From Phoronis australis (taxonomy: Eukaryota; Phoronida; Phoronidae), in the NCBI GenBank assembly GCA_002633005.1, contig NMRA01000035.1:476863-540862 (forward strand): a DNA stretch of 64,000 nt, in the 5' to 3' direction. Below, piece by piece: positions 1 through 14,800 of this stretch. The notes beneath the pieces were generated by a model that worked only from the letters and a program-made list of their open reading frames with translations, had not been told where the DNA came from and searched no databases. The position numbers and the translations under genes were made by a program. Each line of letters starts with the position of its first letter. Positions within the stretch are counted from its first letter, which is position 1.

Positions 1-3409
<3,409 letters not shown>

Positions 3410-3578
3410 CTTGGCCTAAAATAAATAGAATACCAAATTCATCAAGGCTTCCAGATAAAATAAACAAAATACATGTTGAATTATACAAGCTGACAATTCA
3501 AAAAAGTCTGTATTTAACATTTAAAGCAGATGATTTTCGATTAATTTAAGTACTGGTAAAACTGTAACCATTACTCAC

Positions 3579-3597
3579 AGATCCTGCGATGAAAAGG
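3579..3597 (-). promoter_or_regulatory. RPL10: Probable RPL10 5'UTR exon with 5'TOP start
   Basis: On the minus strand a pyrimidine tract (CCTTTTC, 3591-3597) begins a short leader ending at a good donor (gtgagtaa, 3571-3578). A matching acceptor (ttttag) lies just before the coding exon at about 3416, six bases ahead of the ATG. Ribosomal protein mRNAs characteristically start with a C followed by pyrimidines (5'TOP), which confers growth-dependent translation. The transcript start is inferred, not measured. Confidence 0.6.
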
Positions 3598-3954
3598 ACC
3601 CGTATGTAGTTGTGTGCTCACGAAATAAAACAGGTTTGAACAAGATCTTTGATTTGAGCATACATTTCAATCTTTCTTCGTATCATTGCTCAAATACTGT
3701 CAGTGGTCAAAATTACTTGTTTGGTGCTCATGAAATTGGTGATTGAATAGTGTTGAAAAAGTATGTTAATAGATCCTTTGTGCGAGCACACTGTTTAGGG
3801 CAAATCGTCGCCGATGTGTTTACAGCCTGAATATTACAAAATTAGAGTAGAAAGAAGAATACATTTACGGAAAATATACAGTTTTAAAGTGAATAAAGTT
3901 GACTAGAATGGCGTTTCAAAGATTTAAACAGACACTTTCGTAATCAATCGGGAA

Positions 3955-3995
3955 TGGTAAACCGGAAGTCGTGCAGACGGCGCTCGTTCAGGGTA
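3955..3995 (+). promoter_or_regulatory. Candidate TELO2 promoter / first noncoding exon
   Basis: An ETS-type site accggaagt (3961-3969), common at housekeeping promoters, is followed by a possible donor (cagg|gtaaac, exon end 3992). TELO2's start-codon exon has a strong acceptor four bases ahead of the ATG, so at least one upstream noncoding exon is expected. This is the best candidate I see, about 360 bp from the divergent RPL10 start. Inference only. Confidence 0.3.
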
Positions 3996-4201
3996 AACAC
4001 TAGTGAGTTCAATACTCTGCGACATGCACTCTGTTTTCAATGTTCTGCATACTCAGTTTCTCTTAAATGGTGTCAGAAAGTTAAACTTAACTCTCTCGAA
4101 ATTTCGACATGCCTTTTCCTAAATGCTAGCGCAGACGATGTGACTTTTTATCGGGGACGGAGCGGGGACTCACGAGTTTTTATGAGCTGCAACCGCGGGC
4201 T

Positions 4202-4264
4202 GGCGTCCTCAGCTTCTGATCGTCCCCAATACACTATTGGGGACGATCAGAAGCTGAGGACGCC
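4202..4264. repeat. Perfect 30-bp inverted repeat with 3-base loop
   Basis: Left arm 4202-4231 begins GGCGTCCTCAGC; right arm 4235-4264 is its exact complement; the loop is cac. There are no mismatches and homology stops abruptly at both ends. It could be a recent foldback, a processed hairpin RNA precursor or an assembly snap-back. Confidence 0.95.
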
Positions 4265-4397
4265 TGTGGTTGTACGCAGCACAAGTTACCCACGTAGTTT
4301 ACTGTAGTATAGCCCCCACTTTTTACAGTGCTACGCTGCACATGGTCTATATGTGGTACACCACATGGGGGCTGAGAAGGCTTTAGGCCGGGCTTTA

Positions 4398-5327
4398 GGC
4401 AATGACCATCGCCTCTGTTGAGTGTTGGCCCGAACCAGAGGCGATGCAGAGGCTATAGGCGCTCTGTACGCTGGAAGCTTTTCGGCGAATTATGCCTCGC
4501 ACCGACTAAACCATCAAAGTCACGTTGTTATAAATACCTTTTGCGCATAGAGGAACACCTTAGGAGGTTGTTGATGTGTTTAATTCCGTCCAACTCGAAC
4601 AAATACTCCCGTTATGAAACTTTTTCTTCGAGCAGTCCCTATTTCAGTTCCCAAAATCGTGAAATCAACATTTTCATTTTTTTAACCAGGCTGAAAGTCA
4701 GAAGTTGCGGACCTACCGGCGAACTTTGAAAGCTGAAGTTCCCGCCTTTGCGTACGTGCTGCCAGGAGCCAGCCGTGCATTTGCCGTGTTGTTAAACATT
4801 AAAATGTTAAATATGTGCACAAAGACTATTAAATGTCATATCAACAGCATTTATTTTTATCAAATACAAACAATAATTCATTGAAATACAATCAGTTTCA
4901 AGTAACGCCAATTAAAGACAAGTATAAGTGGTGGCATTTTGGAAACGAACATTTGACTGACAAGACTGCAATGGCTCACCTTTGGCCTATTTAAAGATTG
5001 AGGTAATGAAGTCACATCACCTAGCGAGCGCGGTAAAAATTGGAGCGTGCGCAGTATAAAAATGGTGAGTTCACGATTTTGGGAACTGAAATAGGGACTG
5101 CTCGAAGAAAAAGTTTGATAATGGGAGTATTTGTTCGAGTTGGAAGGAATTAAACACATCGACAACCTCCTCAGGTGTTCCTCTATGCGCAAAAGGTATT
5201 TATGACAATGTGACTTTGATGGTTTAGTCGGTGCGAGGCATAATTCGCCGAAAAGCTTCCGGCGTACAGAGCGCCTATAACCTCTGCATCGCCTCTGGTT
5301 CGGGCCAACAGAGGCGATGGTCATTGC
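4398..5327. repeat. Repeat family A, two copies in inverted orientation
   Basis: Copy i runs forward from about 4398 to 4678; copy ii runs on the minus strand from about 5327 down to 4947. A third copy is at 35454-35836. Each starts near ggcaatgaccatcgcctct and begins with a small hairpin of stem CATCGCCTCTG. All three keep an open frame of about 90-106 codons with shared blocks such as SVGPNQRRC, LFGELCLAPTKPS, KYLLRIEEHLRRL and SSPYFSSQNRE. Copies i and ii could pair as a long stem across about 270 bp. No known protein family is recognised. Confidence 0.8.
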
Positions 5328-5857
5328 TTAAGAAGGCTTTAGCACCCCCCCACACTTTTTTCAGTGCTGTGCCGCCCATGCCCTCGTCCCCTGCGTGCAT
5401 CTTTTAAAACACAACACTTCCAAAAATGCAAGATTCTAGTCAACTTACTGCCAGTCAGCTAAAACACAATTGTTCTTATTTCAATTGCCGTTGGAGTTTC
5501 CGTTTCATATGTTACCTCTTTGATTGCACTAAGTTTGCTGGGCACAACTTTTTGAAAAAGGCACACTTTTTATCATCAGGTGCACCCAAACGGCACAGGT
5601 TCAAACCTGGTCAGGAATATCCCCTTTTATATCAGATTTTGTTTGGCCAATGCTCTTGCCCACATTGGTGCAAAGCTGTACATTTATCCACCTTACCAAA
5701 GATACCTCATAACATGGGTGTTTATTTTGACATACCTCTAGTATACATGTTCAATGAAAGTTTAACTTGGTGCTTTTGTTTGCTTGCAATGTCATTTTAT
5801 GATCTCTAATTTTTGTAGCAGGTTCACTGACGTTAAGCTTCTTCCTTTTTCAGAAAC

Positions 5858-8800
5858 ATGGGGACTGATTATGGCGTAGTCAAGAGTGAAGTTTGGCAAC
5901 TTGTACGGTCTTCTCAGAATGCTTTAATTAACCCAAAAACCCAGGCTGAAGTAGGACACTGTTTGCATCTGCTAAAGTGTCTTTTGCCCAATGGGGTATA
6001 CACAGACCAACTACCGTTTTCAGAATGCCAATTTAAAACTGCCAAGAGGGTGTTTGCAGAGGAGCACTATGGAAGACTCTGTGATTTCCTTATTATGCAA
6101 ATTGATACCGACTGGGTGAAATGGCTAGAGAATGCAAGGGAACAATTTGATGTCTTCTTCCTGAACGGAATCCATCACGAAGCATTGATTTCATTGTGCT
6201 GTGGAATTGAGAAGTCAAGGCAGGTTTCGAGGGTTGTGTAACTTCATGCAATTTTGTAGTTCAAGTCAGACATATGAAATTGACCTTTGTCAAATGCATT
6301 CTGTGTTTTATGGAAGTTTTTCTGGGTTACAGGTCACAGATTTCTTTTACTCTGTGGCGTAGCTACCATGTTCACATATGTAATATGTACGTGCGTTGTA
6401 GACAAAAATGAAAAATAAGGTGTTCGATTTTAATTGCAACTTAATTCTTAAAAAAAATCTGTGAATACTTTTAAAAGTAGAAGGACTTCATTTTTTGACA
6501 AACCTGGTACTCTCCACAATTTATTCTCCGACAGAACAAATCAAATAAAGATGTCTAAAACCTGTTGGAAGCCACTATTATTAAAATCTCTTGGTCTATT
6601 CACACCGACCTCTAGTCTACATAGACTGTCACGACGTTTCGGTCGGTCAAAAATCACACCATGAGTGTACCACGTATCCATGCTCGTTCTAAGAACGCGG
6701 GAACACCTGACGATGGCCAGAGAAGAGACCGACCGAAACGTCGTGACAGTGTATGTAGACTAGAGGTCGGTGTAAATAGACCAAGAGATTTTAATAATAG
6801 TTGTAATACGCCACCACCTCAGAGCGGTTTTAGGAAGTCTGTTGGAAGCTGCAGGTAAAGGATTATTACAATGAGTTTCCATCAAAAGATGCTTGTTCGG
6901 AATTCGGAATACATTTTAAATGTATGTTTAAATGTATAAAATTACTGTTCCTCAATTTTAGTTAAAATATTGTAAAAACACCAATGGCGTAGTCAGAAAT
7001 TGAAACATAACTTTTATCAAATTCAAATATTGTGACACAGTTTAATTATTAGTTTTCTAGACAAAAATGATAAACTACACCCATACTTGTGTAAGTTCAT
7101 CAATAGGGGAAAGCATGACGTCTATTGACACTGTTTGTTAAATGTTGTCCAACATTACATTTGTTCACACCTTTGTCTCTTAGTGTCTATAAAACCATTC
7201 AGAGTATTCTCTCCATCTACAGCCTTCTCACTATCCTTATATATAGGCCCAGTTACAGACAGCAGAAGTGTGTTTCCTTGCTAGAGCAGTTTCTATCTGG
7301 TCACCATCTGTCTGATGTGTTCTGGGACCAGTCTAGACATCCGTCGGCCAACTCGTTAAAAGATGGTGCTGAGCGCAGGCCTGTATTCTCGTCGGTCACG
7401 CAGTCTGTCTTGTTGACTTCCTGGGATGATTTGATATCGTGTATCGTTTCTCTTCCTGACAAAATGGCCAATTCCCTCAAGCAAGAGAATAGGTGAGGAG
7501 TTGTCTTCAATATAACAATAACGGTATTTAGCACATACTTACTAATAACTATACCTAATTAACACATACTGGCAAATTGCTGATTGTATATAATTGTCCA
7601 AATCTCATGTGAAAAAGGCAAAAGGCCGCTCATGGGATGTATGACAACAGTTGGCTGCAAACAGTAATTACACGGATATCGGGTCCTCAGTAGCTCAGTG
7701 GTAAGAGCACTAGACTGGCAATCTAGTGACCTGTGGTTCGATTCCCAGTTGGGGCTCCTGATTTTTCTTTTTTTATTTGATATAATTCTCAACTGGCCAA
7801 CCACAGCATCTATATATTTACTGTACCTAATTAACACGTACTGGTAAATTTCTGATTGTAAATAATTGTCCAAATCTCTGACAGATGATTAGTAATTTCT
7901 CTGTTTGGAAAGAACTGCAGCTGCTGCTCATTTGTTGAAAGCATGCTCAGCAAATCAAATGACACGCCATGACAAACCAATCTGTAGAGCTTGATCTAAA
8001 ACAATAACAAACTGTGGGATCTTCCAAAGCCCTAAAACCACCTCCAATTTGACTAAGGAACAAACGGGCCAATTTCGTTTAATAATAATGGTAAGTGGCA
8101 TGTGTCAAGCACAGGCATTAGCCCCTCGATATTACACTATGAAGAGAATCTCTTTATTATTATGGAATATCGTCGAGGGGCTGGTTAAAGGTGCCTGTGA
8201 GTCGAGTTATTTTTGTGGTGGAAAGCATGTTTTTAACCACAGAATTTAACTGATAGTGTTCTTATTTTTCAGTGACCTATTTCTCCCGCATCAGTACATC
8301 CAGCTTGTCACCGGTGACATGTTGTCATGTCTCCATAATGTATACGGCGCTCTGGAGAGTGGCAAGGATACATCTGTTCAGTTCCTGAGTCAACTCTTAG
8401 GACGACTGTGTGTTCATGGATATAATGGTAATACCAGCAGTGCTGTTGTTTTGTTGGCAGTAACACTTTATTACAATAACGGTGTCATTAACTGAAAGTT
8501 CTTGTGATGATTATGTTGAAATTTAAACCGATTTTGAGTCTTATCACTGTGATTTTTTCATGATTTGGAGGATGTTTGAAACTGATATAAAAGACCAAAT
8601 TTTGTCAGTTACTTATTTTCTGTTTGTTCATTAAGCAAAAAATTCTCACATTGTGTCATAATTTTAGTGAAGCACCTCCCATCTGTGTGAAGCGGCATTT
8701 ATTTTAGGGCAAGCAATATTGGGAATGTGTAGTATTGATCAGATGAGTTTACATTTTTAATGTACGTCTGCTCAGCAAACTGATATAAAATGTAACAGGT

Positions 8801-11800
8801 CTTGTGCATTAATCGTTGGGAAAGTTACATGAATCAGTGCTGTAATACAGGGATCTTTTGAGTTGGATTATGACACTGCTGAAAAATCAACCTGAAGGTT
8901 AAAAAAAATTTAGACTTCATTTTTTAAAAATTTAAGTTTTCATACCAAATGAAAGTCCCAAGTCACGAGATGGCAAACCTCAAACTGGTTAGTGGCAATT
9001 GACAAACTCCATTTGGTTCTTGAGTTTATCCTGTGAAATTCTAAACATCCACTTGCCATATTAAAAATCAAAACAAAGGATTCGACCCTAAAATGGGAAC
9101 CAAAGCAATGGTTTTCATAGATGGCACTGCATGGGCTTTAAATGTTACCCAGTGGGTACAACTTAGTCATCTGATTAATGGGCACTGTGATTGGAAATAT
9201 ACAATGTGAATATTGTATGGGCTTTAAATGTTACCCAGTGGGTACAACTTAGTCATCTGATTAATGGGCACTGTGATTGGAAATATACAATGTGAATATT
9301 GTATGGGCTTTAAATGTTACCCAGTGGGTACAACTTGGTCATCTGATTAATGGGCACTGTGATTGGAAATATACAATGTGAATATTGTATGGGCTTTAAA
9401 TGTTACCCAGTGGGTACAACTTGGTCATCTGATTAATGGGCACTGTGATTGGAAATGTGAATGTGAATATTGTGCCACTACACTATTATTACTACAGGCT
9501 GTTCAGAAGAGAAGTCATGTTGAATTGAGACAGACTTACAGTAAAATCTCACTGATCTAGGACACCATATGATGACTGCCAAAAGAATGCTTTGCCATAT
9601 TCAAGTTCTGTGTCATTCATCGTTGTCTCCTGGGACGATTGTAAAAAATGAGAGAAGTTACGTACTTGGAGATACTTAGTTAGTTGACCCTGAGCTGCAG
9701 GCTTTAAATGTTATGTTCAATTAACTAAAATAACTTCTCAAGTTTTTTTCCACTAGACATTATGTAGGTATTGAGCTTGAAAAGGATGTTTTGGCCAATT
9801 ATTTTTGTTTGAAATTGGTGTGGTTTTACCACTGCATTTTTTGTTTGTTTTGTTTAGATCAAGTCTGGGGGTCCCTGCTTCAGCCGTTTACCCAGTATAC
9901 AAAGACCGACTTTATCTGGGTCAGAGTGTGTAATCATCTTGTCACCAAAGTTCCTGACAGGTGTCTCGAGGCTGTCATCGTTCCTGTCATCAAAAAAGCA
10001 TCTTGGTAACAAAATGACTTAGACACTCATGCAATAATGTATCGCTGAAATGAATTAAAGATATTGTATAGTGTTCAACCTTTGTCTATTTTCTATTACA
10101 AAATGTTAATTTAAAATGCCTTTACAAGAAATTGCCATTCTCAATTTTACTGCAACGCTTTGCTGCCATATCAGTGGCTTACTGGTCGATGTTGTGTAAC
10201 TTTGTAAATATGTGAGAGTTTATAAACATGTGAAGATCTGCAGGTGTGAGTAGTTTTTGGACAACTTTATGTTTTTTTTGTCATTCACTTTGTCTCCCAT
10301 ACCTGACCTAGGGCCCGTTCAATTTTTCTGTCTTAACTTAGACCGAAATTAGGCCAACTTAAGACCGAAATGTCTTAGCCCCGTTTCAGGAAATTTCATA
10401 AGGCCAAGATTAAAACTAAAATCAGTCTAAGCTTAGACTGAAAGTTAACCAGCTATATGCTTAAGGTTGGGCTTTTGGTAAAAAATGACCAAAAGTTTGG
10501 ACTGTTATCACTGTGGATTGGTGGGGAACAAATTTTGTTGATATTATACACAATCTATAGAAGATTGTCTGCTTTCGATTTGAGAAACAGTAAAGACCTT
10601 ATGACAATGCAGTGCGACTTACCGGCACATGTGAAATGACATTTTCCAGCCATACCAGGGTTTTCTCAAGGAAACGAAATTCAAATTATATCCAAAATGT
10701 ATATAAATCCCCATTTAGAGTTTCAGGACCAAGAATATTTTTGAAACCGTATTTCACACACACTCTCTGTCAAAAAGTGACTTAATGTCTGTCTAAGTTT
10801 AGACTGAACCCCAAAATCCAATTTCATTTTTTCATGAAACGTTCTTTTCTCAATTTTTGTCTTGGTCTTAGCGTAATTTCAGTCTTAACTTATAATAAAC
10901 AAATTTTTGGTCTTGATGCTTAAGTATTAAGTCAAATTTCATGAAACGGGTCCCTGATCTTTGTGGAAATGTCATGGATTTGAAATTACTGGTGGTGTGA
11001 CTTCAATGGGTGTGGGTATTGAATGATTTAGTAGGAGCCCGACAGTGTGCGAAAATGTTTAGAAACCCTAGGACCAGCAGAATCCCAGTGGTAAAAGCAG
11101 GTGAATTTATTGATTGGTGATTTAATTGTAATCTCTCCTCTTTACTTTGTGTTTTAGGTATGGTGTTGTATCAAAACTTCTTCAGGACTCCGTCATGCAC
11201 AGCGTTCGTCTGAAGCAACTGTTGACCTCCAAACTACTCTTCATGAGGTATTTTGACAATGTAAGTCTTATTTCTCTTCATGGAAATTTATTTCAACCTG
11301 TTCTCCTTAACCGGCTAATACATAAGATTGGTAAATATAATGTTAAAGTTAGTTCATCATTGAAACCTCCCAAATTGGCATTACAGTGGTTTGAAATTAG
11401 TAAATATCACAGGGAATTTATCATGGTCAACAAACAGTTTGTTTCAACTTCGACTAACAGTATCTATTGTTTAATTAGGGTTATGGACATCTGTTGTAAT
11501 CAAAATTGTCATAATTTTTCCTCCAAATGTAAGATGATGATTTTATGAAAAGGAAATATTTAACTAACTTCTGTATACACAATCAGTCAGTATGTGTTGC
11601 ACTAATTGTAATGTGGAGTCATCAGAGGATCATTGTGTTTTGAATAAATTGCAAGCTGGGTGTCTTTCTCTATTCTTTCAGAATATCGTCCTGCAGAACA
11701 TTATAGGCTACATCACATCATCTCATTCCACAAGATCTCTTTTTATACCAGTAAGCATCTTTACTGCAGGCTGTAAAAACCTGTTTTTAAACAAACTTAC

Positions 11801-14800
11801 TGCATGCCATTTAATTGAATGTGTTCTGTGTGTCTGAATTTCAAATGTCAAATAAGCCCCTCTGTAGCCGTGACATCATTGGTTCCTATTTTACACTGTT
11901 TATAGAACTGATACTGAATGGTACTTGTATGGTGATTTTTGAAGTTTGCCTGGTATAGTCTATTTACCATCGAGTTCAGTTTGTCTACGCAATACTGTAA
12001 TCGATATTCATCAGTTCTTAAGATTTTGGTTAGTAAGGATATTGTTCGAACTGCCTGTTTTTAAGTCCAGTTTGTATGTGGCTGATATTTTGTTTCACCA
12101 GATTTTCCTGAGATTACTGAAACTATGGGGCGACAACCTTGCTCTGAAGAACACTTCTTATGAACAGCATGTATATATTACGAAGGCGTTACTGGTCTGT
12201 GTCTCATTCATTAATGATGGGGAACGCAAGGCGCATAGGGATGGTAAGAATGAATTGACCGTTGGATTTTCATGTGCTCAATATTCTCGAAAAAAAATTC
12301 AAGAATTTAGTGAAATTGTTGATGAAGTGACTTTGTTGTCAGTCAACATTGTGTAAACACTCTGTTAGTCATGAAACACTGTTAGAACTGTGTCTGAACA
12401 TCTTTTCATTCATTTGAAAGTCTCCCCTTTCTCATGGAGATTGGTCCCTATCCTAATGAGCTGTAGAGAACATCCTGTGTCAACTGCCTGGTTTGAAAAT
12501 GAGTCTATGTTTATTGACAATGTAAACGTGATTAAAAACACGACTGTAATTTCTTTTGGATAGCTTCACAGACACTCGCTCGTATTCTTTGCACAGTTTT
12601 CGATCATCAGTTATGATCGAAAACTGTGCAGAGAATGATTTTGTTTCTAGCATGTCCATTTTATTTTAATTTATTTGTCATGCGATTTTATTAAATCAAA
12701 AGGCCTAACTCGATTTTAGTTTAATAACCAGCTAAACAAGGCAAAATTCAGTTAGTCGACTTAATACAGATTTTGCTTGCTTAGAACTGCTGTATCTTCT
12801 TTTCAGAAATACTGAATTACCTGATGACAGGTGTTCAAAACCACATTGGAAGCACTTCAGCTAAAGTTCAGAGACTGGGAATGATTGTTGCTGAGAATGT
12901 TACGCAGATTGTTGAAACTGCTGGAGAAAAGCTAAAGTTTGAGGTAATGTGGATTTAGGAAGGGACCTGACGTGCATCGTTGTACTGTACTTGCACACAG
13001 AGGTATGTAATGTCGCCTACCTGTACACAAGAGGTAATGTTGTATAAACAATCTCTGAACTAGGAGGTGTAGCATTCATCTTATCAAGCGAAGATGTCTG
13101 AAAGAAGGTTGTTAAAATTCAAATATTACAGTTAATTCAGAGACTCGAAAATGGAAGACAGAAAATTTAAGGTTGACTTACTGTTGAGGGCACACTTCTA
13201 CTGAAGCCGCTTTCATTTACTTCTCTTTTTTTGTTATTTCTGTTTTAACAGACTGAGTCCTTTTAAAAAGAGGACTGTTAGAATATTTTAAGTTCAAGTG
13301 ATTATTTGGTGTGGCAAGACTTTTCTTTTCAATTAATAGCTGAAGTGGTAATGAAGTGAACCCAAGCTGGTATGTCATGTCTTAAGTTGGGCGATATGAG
13401 TGTAATGAATATTTGCTTACTACAAGGGGGAGACTCAACAATTGGTCGGACTTCAAAACCACTTTCCTGGACTGAAACACCAGCCGGCTGGATTGCAAAA
13501 CCCAATGGCCGGTGTTCCAACTTGGTGGTTGGACCTCAAAACGCGATATCCGTTACCTCAAAAGCAGATGGGTGTATTCAAAAGACTGGTTGGCCGGACC
13601 TAAAACGGGTTGGCCGGTGCTTAAACCCAATGGCCGAACTCATCGGGCTCTACTTTCACAGCAAGTCTCTGAGGAAGTCCAGCTGTCGTTTTTGATCACC
13701 GGTCAGCTTGTTAATGCACTGGCCATCATATTTTGGGTCCAGCCAACTAGTTTTTTGGGTGAGCCCATCGCGTCTTGAAGTCCAGACAACACGTTTGATC
13801 CCCGGCCATGTGGTTTTGCCGACTGTTTTTGAAGTCCAGGCCAATTGTTGATTCCCCCTTGGACAAGCTAAGACTAATGTATAATTTATTTTTAACTTCG
13901 TTAAAAAATTAAAAAGTTACCTTAGTTCACAGCGTAGAGCACCAGTGGTAAAATTTCCAATCATGTTTTTCAGTATGAAAAGGACCATGAGGTGGAAGAA
14001 TTGTTGACACTACTATCGCCACCTGGTGACCCATGTGAGGATGTTACTGAGTATGGGCATCTTGTTCTTCTTAGCACAGTCATTGTTTTCTTTTAAAAAA
14101 GTTGGCATAATGTACATGGCTTAAGTTGGCAGACAAGTCAGAAGAAAGTTTGATGTTAACCATCAGTCGAGTTGGTCAATTAGTTTGGTCCAAAAGTTTG
14201 TAACGTTTTCAAAGGAAGTTTAAAAAAATGCCATTATGGCATGGGAATTCTTTTGACCTAATTTTAGATCTGGGCCATGCCTGATGAGTCTGACTCAGAC
14301 CCCCCCCACCCCCAATCAAAGTCAGATATAGCTGGATTCCGAATAAAAAAAAAATAAGTTCAATGAAGACATAGTCCAGCTGTCCCTAGGCGTTACTCAC
14401 AAGAATTTGATAAAAGTGCAAAAATCGACGATCAATTGCAGGCGACCAATCATCATTGTGACATAAATTTCTCTTATCGAAAATATGCCTGTTTTGACTA
14501 TTCATGTTTCCATTTACAGGTGTTTTTTAAGTCACGTTTGGCCTTAGCATTCTATAAATTCAATATAATTGCCAATAAAAACCTTTTTGTCATTGGACAT
14601 GTTGTGGAATGTTGCCTGAATGGAGTTAGCTGTGCTAAAATTATCTAATCATTTACTTCAAGGCCTATAGCATCTCTCAGTCTTCAAGAAGACACTCATC
14701 TAACGGACGTAACAACAGGAAAGTTGGAGACGACAGAATCGGGGGATCTTGACAGGTTCGTGATTCATCTACAGTGCTGTACTTTGTTGTTTTCAAATGC

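Noticed and set aside
9131-9472. Regularly spaced repeats resembling a CRISPR array
   Set aside because: Units are contiguous 86-bp tandem copies without variable spacers, in a eukaryotic intron.
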